From an uncultured Oscillospiraceae bacterium (GTDB lineage Bacteria > Bacillota > Clostridia > Oscillospirales > Acutalibacteraceae): a stretch of 64,000 bases of DNA. This document shows, in pieces, positions 40,320 to 48,130 of this stretch (positions within the stretch are counted from its first letter, which is position 1; each line of letters starts with the position of its first letter). Location: NCBI GenBank assembly GCA_900549825.1, contig URQB01000007.1, forward strand, positions 1 through 64,000, in the 5' to 3' direction. The position numbers and the translations under genes were made by a program. The notes beneath the pieces were generated by a model. That model ran no database searches, had not been told where the DNA came from, and saw only the letters and a list, made by a program, of their open reading frames with translations.

Positions 40320-40874
40320 ATGGCAGTAAATCGTACGAAAACTTATCGTCTGGCATTGATTGGCGTTATGACCGCGATCCTATGCATTTTAGGGCCGTTG
40401 TCGATTCCGCTTCCGATTAGCCCGGTACCTCTTTCCCTGACGAATTTTGCCGTTTTGCTGGCAGTGTTTCTACTGGGATGGAAATGGGGAACCGTAAGCT
40501 GCGGCGTTTATCTTCTGCTGGGCATTGTGGGAGTTCCGGTCTTTTCCGGCTTTTCAGGCGGCCCGGCTAAACTGCTTGGTCCTACCGGGGGATATCTGAT
40601 CGGATTTTTATTCTTGGCGGCGATCAGCGGCATTTTTGTAGAAAAATTTGAGCAAAAGCGCCTCGTTGTTGCGGCAGGCATGGCGCTCGGCATGCTGGTG
40701 GACGATCTGTTCGGCACCCTCTGGCTTGCCAGCCTGATGAAGTTGAGTTTCGGCCAGGCGCTCATGATGGGTGTCGTGCCGTATCTGCCCGGCGATGCGC
40801 TCAAGCTGATTGCGGCGTTGCTGCTGGGGAGTGTGCTGCGCCGCCGTCTGAAGGCGTTGCGGATTCTCACCTGA
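40320..40874 (+). CDS. bioY: Biotin transporter substrate-binding (S) component BioY
   Basis: A 184-residue membrane protein with six helices that binds biotin for an ECF-type importer. It has MTAILCILGPLSIPLPISPVP and a GPTGGYLIGF segment, both BioY hallmarks, and VPYLPGDALKLIAA near the end. No ATPase or T-component genes are near, so it must share the cell's ECF module or work alone. AAAGGAGG precedes the ATG. It faces birA tail to tail. Confidence 0.95.
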   Translation: MAVNRTKTYRLALIGVMTAILCILGPLSIPLPISPVPLSLTNFAVLLAVFLLGWKWGTVSCGVYLLLGIVGVPVFSGFSGGPAKLLGPTGGYLIGFLFLAAISGIFVEKFEQKRLVVAAGMALGMLVDDLFGTLWLASLMKLSFGQALMMGVVPYLPGDALKLIAALLLGSVLRRRLKALRILT

Positions 40875-40885
40875 GATGGCTTTTT

Positions 40886-41872
40886 TTATTTTCCATCCAG
40901 CTTGCGGATGCTGACTTCGCCTGAGTTCAGTGTTTCCCGTATGCCGCCTGCCGACTCTACCATCAGGCCGCCGTTTTCATCAATGTCCACCGCAAGGGCG
41001 TCGGACCATAAATTGTTACGTAAAAAGCGGATTTTTTCACCGAGGATCATAGACCGGCTGCGGTATTCCGGGAGAAAACTGCGCGACTCCAGCGTATCGC
41101 ATAGGATGCAGAGCTGATTGATGATCTCGGCCGCCAGATGGTTCCGGGTTGTTCCGGGCGGCTCGTCGGGATAGAGGAACCCGGCCTTTTGCCGTAGTTC
41201 CTCCGGCAGTCGATCCGGGCTTCCTTTGAAATTGACGCCGATTCCTACAACAACGCTCTCAATACTGCCTGTTTCAAAATTGGTGACAGCCTCTGTGAGG
41301 ATCCCACAAATTTTTTTATCATCCAGATACAGATCGTTGACCCATTTGATCTGCGGCTGCCGGCCGGTTACCGTTTCAATTGCACGGCATACGCCGACTG
41401 CCGCCGCCGTCGTAATCAGTACAGCATTGGAGGCGTCAGTCCTGGGGCGCAGGATCACGCTCATATAGAGCCCATTGCCGCGCGGGGAGAAAAAGCTTCT
41501 GCCCATTCTGCCCCTGCCTGCGCTTTGCTCTTCTGCAAGTACGGCAGAGCCTTGGTTCGCGCCGTCCAGCGCCATTCTCTTTGCCTCCTGATTCGTGGAG
41601 GGGACGCAAGGATAGACCCGGATTTCCCGCAGTTGCGGAGAGGGCGCCAAATAGGGCCGGATCCCCTGGGCGGAAAGAAGATCGTTGTCTGTACAGAGTG
41701 TGTAACCCTGGTTGGGAACCGCCTCGATATGATACCCCTCCTCCTCCAAGGCGTGCACAGCCTTCCACACCGCTGCGCGGGATACGGAAAGCGCGTTAGC
41801 GATCGCTTCGCCGGAGAGGGGAATTCCACGGTTTTCTTCCAGCTTTTTGAGTACAAAGTCCTTTACAGACAT
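40886..41872 (-). CDS. birA: Biotin protein ligase / biotin operon repressor BirA
   Basis: A bifunctional protein of 328 residues. The N-terminal winged helix (about 1-65; LSGEAIANALSVSRAAVWKAV) binds DNA; the central ligase domain has AGRGRMGRSFFSP (the biotinyl-AMP loop GRGRxG) and WVNDLYLDDKK...GIGVNF; a C-terminal SH3-like domain follows. It biotinylates carboxylases and represses biotin genes. The longer in-frame ATG at 41893 lies at the predicted transcription start; ATG at 41872 fits the CAGGAG site and leader. A BirA operator sits on its own promoter. Confidence 0.93.
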   Translation of the reverse strand: MSVKDFVLKKLEENRGIPLSGEAIANALSVSRAAVWKAVHALEEEGYHIEAVPNQGYTLCTDNDLLSAQGIRPYLAPSPQLREIRVYPCVPSTNQEAKRMALDGANQGSAVLAEEQSAGRGRMGRSFFSPRGNGLYMSVILRPRTDASNAVLITTAAAVGVCRAIETVTGRQPQIKWVNDLYLDDKKICGILTEAVTNFETGSIESVVVGIGVNFKGSPDRLPEELRQKAGFLYPDEPPGTTRNHLAAEIINQLCILCDTLESRSFLPEYRSRSMILGEKIRFLRNNLWSDALAVDIDENGGLMVESAGGIRETLNSGEVSIRKLDGK

Positions 41873-41898
41873 GCTTTTATCATCTCCTGTCATTTATC

Positions 41899-41953
41899 AG
41901 TATACAGCAGTCTGTTTTCAATTGTCAATTTCAGATGGTATACAGGTTAACAT
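41899..41953 (-). promoter_or_regulatory. birA promoter with BirA-type operator
   Basis: Minus-strand TTGACA (41923-41928) and TATACT (41899-41904), spacer 18. An inverted repeat TTGTCAATT (41922-41930), 14 bases, GGTTAACAT (41945-41953) covers the -35 box, as in the bioY promoter. This predicts negative autoregulation. Confidence 0.75.
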
Positions 41954-41962
41954 TTATCAGGC

Positions 41963-41993
41963 AAAAAAAGCAGGCCAACCATGGTTGGCCTGC
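41963..41993 (-). terminator. Palindromic terminator of the surface-protein gene
   Basis: A perfect 24-base palindrome (41970-41993) followed on the minus strand by seven Ts (A-run 41963-41969). It ends the 42025-42591 transcript just before the birA operator. Confidence 0.9.
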
Positions 41994-42024
41994 TCAGTCT
42001 TTCGAAAAAGGATCGCCAGTCTGC

Positions 42025-42591
42025 TCAGTGCTTTTTCTTTGCCAGCACGACAGCAGCTGCCGCCGCCATGGAAAGCGCCGCAATTGCAGCGATGCCGGTA
42101 TCGCCGGTATCCGGAATTTCGAAATCGTTAGCCGCGTCGTTGGAATTATCAGCCGCATTCGTATCGTCGGATTTGTTGCTATCGCTCGGCGCTGCCGTGC
42201 CGTTACCACCGCCTACGAGGCCGGCGAGCATGCCAAGGATATCAACATCGTCCAGCTTACTGGTGTCGATACCAAGCTTTGTAAGCACATCCTTGACTGC
42301 GCTGAGGTCAATCTTGTCCTTGATCGCGCCGATGTCGAAATCGCCGCCGTCGAGAATGCCGGTGATCGCGCTCAGATCAATGCCGGAGCCGCTCAGGGCA
42401 TCCTTGATGGAATCAAGATTGACGTTGCCGAGCGCTTCGGTGATCTTAGAGGTATCAAAATCGCCGAGGCTTGATTTGATCTCCTCAATTTTGTCGGTAA
42501 AGGCGCTCAGATCGGGCGTAGCGGCGAAGGCCGGTACGCACAGTGCAAGGCAAAGGACAAGCGCGAGGGCAATGCTCAGAACTCTTTTCAT
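42025..42591 (-). CDS. Secreted protein with sortase-type C-terminal signal
   Basis: A 188-residue protein. A typical signal peptide (MKRVLSIALALVLCLALCVPAFA) is cleaved near AFA-AT. The mature part is a small acidic region with repeats of the form I-D-L-S-A-(I/V) (GIDLSAITGILD, KIDLSAVKDVLT, GIDTSKLDDVDI). Then comes a Ser/Asp/Asn linker and IPDTGD, a hydrophobic helix and KKKH. The last part fits an LPXTG-like sorting signal, so the protein is probably cell-wall linked. Function unknown. ATG at 42591 (GAAAGGAAATGG upstream) is chosen; the longer frame to 42699 has no ribosome site. Confidence 0.8.
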   Translation of the reverse strand: MKRVLSIALALVLCLALCVPAFAATPDLSAFTDKIEEIKSSLGDFDTSKITEALGNVNLDSIKDALSGSGIDLSAITGILDGGDFDIGAIKDKIDLSAVKDVLTKLGIDTSKLDDVDILGMLAGLVGGGNGTAAPSDSNKSDDTNAADNSNDAANDFEIPDTGDTGIAAIAALSMAAAAAVVLAKKKH

Positions 42592-42699
42592 GGGTACCAT
42601 TTCCTTTCTGAATAATTTTTCAGCACGGAATGCGCACAAGGGGCAAAACCGCTCTGAAAGTGCCGCACAAAATTCAGAGAGTTGTGTAACACCTGTCAA

Positions 42700-42729
42700 T
42701 ATATAACCACATCACGGAATTTTTGTCAA
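42700..42729 (-). promoter_or_regulatory. Promoter of the surface-protein gene
   Basis: Minus-strand TTGACA (42724-42729) and TATATA (42700-42705), spacer 18. Confidence 0.65.
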
Positions 42730-43018
42730 CATATTGTATACGAGTTAATAAAAAATTAATAATTAAGACACGATATATTTACTATTAAATCATATCCTAG
42801 TCATTTTTAAACGATAAATCAATTCTTGAATATACTTAGTGTATAATTATTAGAAATAAAACATACCTGTTCCGGAAAATTGCTTGAACATGGGCCCGGA
42901 TTCTGCGCATACTAATGCGGGATCAGGAAAACTCTGTTTTCCTTCCAATCGGACATATGTTATAATGGGCTTCGTCAATGCCATGATATCAATTCACTTT
43001 TTGGAGAGTGGGAAAAGA
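42730..43018. other. AT-rich intergenic region before the ABC exporter
   Basis: No gene. A TATAAT at 42961-42966 is a likely -10 for the ABC genes, but its -35 (TTTCCT region) is weak. A second TATAAT at about 42840-42845 has no -35 at proper distance. Confidence 0.45.
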
Positions 43019-44758
43019 ATGCTCAGGCTTGCGCGGTATCTCAAGGGCTTCCGGAAGGAGATCATTCTCGGCCCCCTATTTAAGCTGACGGAGGCGATTT
43101 TCGAGCTGATTGTGCCCCTGGTGATGGCCCGGATCATTGATGTGGGAATCCGGGGAAACAATCAGACCTATATTCTGCAGATGGGCGGTGTGCTCGTTTC
43201 GCTGGGTGTGACCGGCCTGCTGTGCGCGCTGGTGTGCCAGTATTTTGCCGCCAGAGCATCGCAGGGCGTGGGAACAGTGCTGCGCAACGATCTGTTCCGC
43301 CATATTAACCGCCTTTCCTATACGGAAATCGATCAGATTGGCACGCCCTCCCTGATTACCCGGCTGGTCAACGATGTCAACCAGCTGCAGCTCGCCGTTG
43401 CCATGCTGATCCGGCTGGTCGTCCGCGCGCCGTTTCTGGTGATCGGCTCCACGATTATGGCGATGACGATCGATTTGCAGCTTTCTCTGATCTTTCTTGC
43501 GGCTGCGCCCCTGATTGCGGGGACGATCTATTTGATTATGAGCCGTTCCATTCCGTTTTATCGCGTGACCCAGAAGCTTTTGGACCGTGTGTCCCTGATT
43601 ACCCGGGAAAACCTGTCCGGCGCGCGCGTCATTCGGGCGTTTTCCCGGCAGGAGACGGAGCAGGCGCGCTTTCATGAGGCGGCGGGAGAGATCGAACGCA
43701 CCGCTGTGCGCGTGGGCAGAATTTCTGCGCTGCTCAATCCGGCTACCTATGTGATCGTCAATCTCGCGATCATCGCGATTATCTGGTTCGGCGGGCTGCA
43801 GGTGGATGGCGGCCGGCTTTCGCAGGGCGAGATCACGGCGCTGGTCAGCTATATGACGCAGATTCTGCTGGCGCTGATCGTGATCGCCAATCTGGTCGTT
43901 ATTTTTACAAAAGCGTCGGCCTGCGGGGCGCGTGTCAGCGAGGTGCTGGAGCTGGCTCCGACCGTAACAGATGCGCATAGCGCTCCAGTTTCTGTGCAGG
44001 CAAATGAGCAAACACCGAAGGTGGCGTTTCAAAACGTTTCCTTTGCCTACGGCAGCGCGCAGGAAAGCGCATTGGAGGGCATCGAGTTGCGTGTTTGCCG
44101 CGGAGAGACGATCGGCGTCATTGGCGGCACAGGGGCCGGCAAATCCACCCTTGTCAACCTGATTCCGCGCTTTTATGATGTGACGGCCGGCCGGGTGTTG
44201 ATCGACGGCGTCGATGTAAAGGAATATCCCTTTTCCCAGCTGCGCGGGCAGATCGGCGTGGTGCCGCAAAAGGCGGTTCTGTTTGCCGGGACGCTGCGTG
44301 AGAATATGCAGTGGCGGAAAAAGGAGGCATCGGATGAAGAGATTCACCGTGCGCTTGAGATCGCACAGGCTGACGAATTTGTAAGCAAACTGCCGGATGG
44401 GCTGGATACCGTTATCCAGCAGGGCGGGCGCAATCTTTCCGGCGGGCAGCGCCAGCGGCTGACGATTGCCCGCGCCCTGGTCGGCGCCCCGCAGCTCCTG
44501 ATTCTGGACGATAGTGCGAGTGCTTTGGATTTCGCCACGGATGCGGCGCTGCGAAAGGCGCTTCGGCTGCAGACGAAGGACATGACCGTTTTTATGGTAT
44601 CCCAGCGTGCGGGCACCGTCCGTGCGGCGGACCGCATCGTCGTGCTCGACGATGGCCGGATGATCGGCGTAGGGACGCATAACGAGCTGTTTGAAGCCTG
44701 CGCGGTCTATCGGGAGATTTGCCTTTCCCAGATGAATGCAGAGGAGGCAGCGGGATGA
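43019..44758 (+). CDS. ABC exporter half, degenerate-site subunit
   Basis: A 579-residue half transporter: six membrane helices (about 1-310), then the ATPase. Walker A is GGTGAGKST (Lys375), the signature LSGGQRQ is canonical, but the catalytic Glu after Walker B is Asp (LILDDSAS, Asp498) and the switch His is Gln (VSQRAG, Gln529). This is the pattern of the non-catalytic subunit of heterodimeric exporters such as TM287/288 and BmrCD. Its TGA overlaps the ATG of the next gene (ATGA), so expression is coupled. ATG at 43019 follows GGAGAGTGGG; the long upstream reading lacks a site. Confidence 0.93.
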   Translation: MLRLARYLKGFRKEIILGPLFKLTEAIFELIVPLVMARIIDVGIRGNNQTYILQMGGVLVSLGVTGLLCALVCQYFAARASQGVGTVLRNDLFRHINRLSYTEIDQIGTPSLITRLVNDVNQLQLAVAMLIRLVVRAPFLVIGSTIMAMTIDLQLSLIFLAAAPLIAGTIYLIMSRSIPFYRVTQKLLDRVSLITRENLSGARVIRAFSRQETEQARFHEAAGEIERTAVRVGRISALLNPATYVIVNLAIIAIIWFGGLQVDGGRLSQGEITALVSYMTQILLALIVIANLVVIFTKASACGARVSEVLELAPTVTDAHSAPVSVQANEQTPKVAFQNVSFAYGSAQESALEGIELRVCRGETIGVIGGTGAGKSTLVNLIPRFYDVTAGRVLIDGVDVKEYPFSQLRGQIGVVPQKAVLFAGTLRENMQWRKKEASDEEIHRALEIAQADEFVSKLPDGLDTVIQQGGRNLSGGQRQRLTIARALVGAPQLLILDDSASALDFATDAALRKALRLQTKDMTVFMVSQRAGTVRAADRIVVLDDGRMIGVGTHNELFEACAVYREICLSQMNAEEAAG

Positions 44759-46497
44759 GAAAGCAGATTTTAAAGCGTGTGCTGAGCTTTTCAAAGCCCT
44801 ATGCTGGCTACCTCATTCTGGCGCTCATCAGTGCGGTGGTCAGCGTCGGCATGACGCTGTATGCGCCGATCCTGATCGGGCAGGGGATCGATCAGATCGT
44901 CGGGCCGGGCAATGTCGATTTTAAAGGGATCCTCTATAATATCGCCCTGCTGGCCGGCACTGTGGCTGCGGGCGCGCTGTTTCAATGGCTGCTTGCGCAA
45001 TGCACAAATATTCTTGCATACCGGACGGTGCGCGATCTGCGCATTGCCGTATTTGACAAGCTGGAACGGGTGCCGCTGAAATATATCGATTCCAATGCGC
45101 ACGGCGATCTGATCAGCCGGGTGGTCAACGATATCGATCAGGTGTCCGATGGCTTGCTGCAGGGCTTCACACAGCTTTTTACCGGCATTGTCACGATCCT
45201 TGGGACGCTGGGCTTCATGCTCTCCGTCAGCCCTCTGATCGCGCTCGTCGTCGTGCTGCTGACGCCGCTGTCGCTCTTTGTCTCCGCTTTTATCGCAAAG
45301 CGTTCCTATCAGAAATTCCGCGAGCAGTCCGAGACGAGGGGGGAGCTCAGCGGCTATGCGGAGGAGCTCGTCGGCGGCCAACGGGTCGTCAAGGCTTTTG
45401 GTTATGAAGAGCGCGCGCAGGATGCGTTTGAAGAGATCAATGCGCGCCTCTATGACTGCGGCGTGAAGGCGCAGTTTTATTCGTCGCTGACCAATCCCTG
45501 CACCCGCTTCGTCAACGCGATGGTGTATGCGGCGGTCGGCGTTTGCGGCGCAATCGCCGCGCTGCGCGGCGGCCTCACGGTCGGCCAGCTTTCCGCGTTT
45601 TTGCAATATGCCAACCAGTATACGAAGCCGTTCAATGAGATTTCCGGCGTCGTCACGGAGCTGCAGACCGCGATCGCCTGTGCGGGCCGCGTTTTCGAAG
45701 TGCTCGATTCTCCGGATGAAACGCCCGACGCGGCGGACGATCTTGTGATGCAGTCGAGCAGGGGGCAGGTGAATCTCAGCGATGTCTCCTTTTCCTACAA
45801 CCCGGAGAAACGTTTTATCGAGCATCTGAACCTCTACGCCAATCCCGGGCAGCGCATCGCCATCGTCGGTCCAACCGGCTGCGGGAAAACGACGGTCATC
45901 AACCTCCTGATGCGCTTTTACGATGTAGACGCGGGCGAAATCCGTGTGGACGGGGTGGACATCCGGAAGATCACGCGTTCGAGCCTGCGCGGGCAGTTTG
46001 GAATGGTGCTGCAGGATACCTGGCTTTTTGCCGGTACGGTGCGGGAGAATATCGCCTATGGCCGGCCCGATGCTACGCAGGAGCAAATCGTGGCGGCGGC
46101 AAAGGCCGCGCACGCGCACAGCTTTATCAAGCGCCTGCCGGAGGGCTATGATACCCTGCTCGCGGAGGATGGCGGCAACCTATCGCAGGGGCAGCGGCAG
46201 CTGCTGAGCATTGCGCGCGTCATGCTAACGGATCCGCCGATGCTGATTCTGGATGAAGCGACGAGCAGCATCGATACGCGCACGGAAATTTATGTCCAGC
46301 GCGCGTTTACGAAGATGATGGAGGGCCGCACCTGTTTTATCGTTGCGCACCGGCTTTCCACGATCCGGGAGGCGGACTGCATCCTCGTCATGCGCGACGG
46401 GCAGATCGTCGAGCAGGGGACGCACGAAAGTCTGCTGCGCAAGGAGGGCTTCTATGCGCAGCTGTATAACAGCCAGTTCGCCCGCGCGGAAGGATAA
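44755..46497 (+). CDS. ABC exporter half, catalytic subunit
   Basis: A 580-residue half transporter, six helices plus ATPase. Walker A GPTGCGKTT, Walker B LILDEAT (Glu501) and switch HRLST (His532) are canonical, but the signature is LSQGQRQ rather than LSGGQ. In such heterodimers that altered signature belongs to the degenerate site completed by the partner's Walker motifs, so the two genes match each other as a pair. Likely role: export of drugs or lipids/peptides; substrates unknown. Expression is tied to the upstream gene by the overlapping stop/start. Confidence 0.93.
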   Translation: MRKQILKRVLSFSKPYAGYLILALISAVVSVGMTLYAPILIGQGIDQIVGPGNVDFKGILYNIALLAGTVAAGALFQWLLAQCTNILAYRTVRDLRIAVFDKLERVPLKYIDSNAHGDLISRVVNDIDQVSDGLLQGFTQLFTGIVTILGTLGFMLSVSPLIALVVVLLTPLSLFVSAFIAKRSYQKFREQSETRGELSGYAEELVGGQRVVKAFGYEERAQDAFEEINARLYDCGVKAQFYSSLTNPCTRFVNAMVYAAVGVCGAIAALRGGLTVGQLSAFLQYANQYTKPFNEISGVVTELQTAIACAGRVFEVLDSPDETPDAADDLVMQSSRGQVNLSDVSFSYNPEKRFIEHLNLYANPGQRIAIVGPTGCGKTTVINLLMRFYDVDAGEIRVDGVDIRKITRSSLRGQFGMVLQDTWLFAGTVRENIAYGRPDATQEQIVAAAKAAHAHSFIKRLPEGYDTLLAEDGGNLSQGQRQLLSIARVMLTDPPMLILDEATSSIDTRTEIYVQRAFTKMMEGRTCFIVAHRLSTIREADCILVMRDGQIVEQGTHESLLRKEGFYAQLYNSQFARAEG

Positions 46498-46522
46498 AAT
46501 CGAGCATACGCTTGAATGACGA

Positions 46523-46557
46523 AAAAAGCTGCTGCAATCAGATTGCAGCAGCTTTTT
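46523..46557. terminator. Bidirectional terminator between the ABC and PHP genes
   Basis: A 16-bp perfect stem (46523-46538 with 46542-46557) with A-run on one side and T-run on the other. Confidence 0.9.
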
Positions 46558-46574
46558 GGCTTTTTTCTATCATG

Positions 46575-47936
46575 CTATAACCTGATGCCAAACAACAGCC
46601 TGGTTACCGCGTCAAAAATCTGGTTTCCCCCATGGATATCCGCCACAAAGCCGAGCACGCGGTCCGCCAGCCTGCGCAGCAGGGCGGACCAATCGAAATA
46701 CTGCGGGATTTCCTCCGGCGTGGCAGGCTTTTCCTCGCAGGTGATCCGGAAGGGCTGTGTGTAAAGGATGCCGCTGTCCCCCTGTATCTCTGCGCGCACG
46801 TAGCTGCCAATCTCCTGCTCATGTGCGTTTAAGTTGAGCGTCTCGCCCGTGGCGATCACTGCTCCATCAGAGATCCAGCGGATCTCATCATAATCTTTGG
46901 CAGTGATTGTAATGGAACTGCCGTTCTGCGCGTCGGATGCGCTGTCCGTCACGGAGATGCGCTCCACGGCCGGCGGCTCTCCCTCGCCGAGCTTTTCACC
47001 CTGCAGATACCGGCTCACAGCGAAGAACGTTCCATGTTCCATGCTTTTGCGGACTTCCTCTATGGTGTTTTTTGGCATCAGATGGATGGTGAAGGCACAG
47101 TCGACCACATCGAGCTGATGCGCGTCGCTGGTGGCAAAGCCCCAGACATTCCGCCCATGGGGGATGACGAGCTTTAGCACATTGTCCCAGAGGACCCGGT
47201 CGTTCGCCGTGCGCACATCCCACTTGCTGTTGATATCGAAGCCCAGGCAGGAATCATATTTTACAAACAGATTCGCAAATTTCGATACGATCTTCGGATC
47301 GCTCGATCTGGAGGCGTCGCTGCGCGCGCCCGTCCATTCTCCAGGGTGATTGATGACCGTAAGGCCGCCGAGCGCGTCGATGCTTTTGACGACGGTCTCA
47401 TAATCGCCGTCCACACCCATTTTGCCCTGCCCCCAGTCGGCAAAGAAGCTGTTGACATGGCTGTTGTTGGGCACTGCGCCGTTTTGCTCGGCGCTCAGGG
47501 GCACCCGTGTCATACCGCGCCCGTTCCGGTCCGTGCCGGAGAGAATCTGGCTGTAACGCTCCGCCGTCAGGGGCGTGGGAAGCTTACCCCTGGTGCGCTG
47601 GATTTTAAGCAGGCTGAAGAGCGGCACGATCTGCGGCCGGATATCCCAGCCGCGGTCCACAACGGCGTGATCCGTCATTGCAAGGATGTCGTAGCCCAGC
47701 TGGTAATGGGTTTCGATCATGTCGTTGAAATCCACCTCGCCGTCGCTCGCGATGGAATGCGTGTGCAGGTTAGCCTTGTACTGCTTCCACGTCGACCAGT
47801 CGACGGCGGCGTAGGGATTCTCGATCTGATAATGCTTCTCTTCGGATACCGCGCCCGCCGGAAGGATGCCGAAGCATGAGAGCAGCGCTACGCTGAGCGT
47901 CAGCGCGACGAGGCGGCACAATATTTTGGCATGCAC
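46575..47936 (-). CDS. Secreted PHP-domain metal-dependent phosphoesterase (CehA/McbA-like)
   Basis: A 453-residue protein. It starts with a signal peptide (CRLVALTLSVALLSCFGI...GAVS) and continues with a PHP fold: the metal-binding NLHTHSIASDGEVD, MTDHAVVDRG, NHPGEW and a late ATSDAHQLD. A C-terminal beta-rich region (about 320-410, immunoglobulin-like) and a final amphipathic segment follow. CehA/McbA-type PHP proteins are hydrolases of phosphoesters or other esters; the substrate is unknown. GTG at 47936 follows GAGGAGG with seven bases of spacing; an upstream in-frame ATG has none. Divergent from the GH38 gene. Confidence 0.8.
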   Translation of the reverse strand: MHAKILCRLVALTLSVALLSCFGILPAGAVSEEKHYQIENPYAAVDWSTWKQYKANLHTHSIASDGEVDFNDMIETHYQLGYDILAMTDHAVVDRGWDIRPQIVPLFSLLKIQRTRGKLPTPLTAERYSQILSGTDRNGRGMTRVPLSAEQNGAVPNNSHVNSFFADWGQGKMGVDGDYETVVKSIDALGGLTVINHPGEWTGARSDASRSSDPKIVSKFANLFVKYDSCLGFDINSKWDVRTANDRVLWDNVLKLVIPHGRNVWGFATSDAHQLDVVDCAFTIHLMPKNTIEEVRKSMEHGTFFAVSRYLQGEKLGEGEPPAVERISVTDSASDAQNGSSITITAKDYDEIRWISDGAVIATGETLNLNAHEQEIGSYVRAEIQGDSGILYTQPFRITCEEKPATPEEIPQYFDWSALLRRLADRVLGFVADIHGGNQIFDAVTRLLFGIRL

Positions 47937-48058
47937 GTGAGTTCCTCCTCTCATTGTTTTCAGCTTCATCCTAGCAGGAGATTCACAAAGAGTAAACAGT
48001 ATTTAAAAATTTAATCTGTGATTTTTTAAAAACCTCTATACAAATGCAAAATAATCTG

Positions 48059-48107
48059 TATAATTTTAGAGGATCGTTATGGAAACGTTTGCGTTCGTTT
48101 TCCAGAT
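48059..48107 (+). promoter_or_regulatory. GH38 promoter region with LacI/CcpA-type operator
   Basis: TATAAT at 48059-48064 (no clear -35) and just downstream GGAAACGTTTGC (48081-48092), a CG-centred near-palindrome of the LacI-family/cre type; GGAAACG and CGTTTTCC (48095-48102) also form a wider inverted repeat. Repression by a sugar-responsive LacI regulator or by CcpA is inferred. Confidence 0.5.
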
Positions 48108-48130
48108 CAATCGGAAAGGGGAAGATGAAG

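Noticed and set aside
43076..46119. Two long minus-strand frames (572 and 442 codons)
   Set aside because: Both are antisense to the ABC exporter genes; Arg/Gln/His-rich composition typical of shadows.
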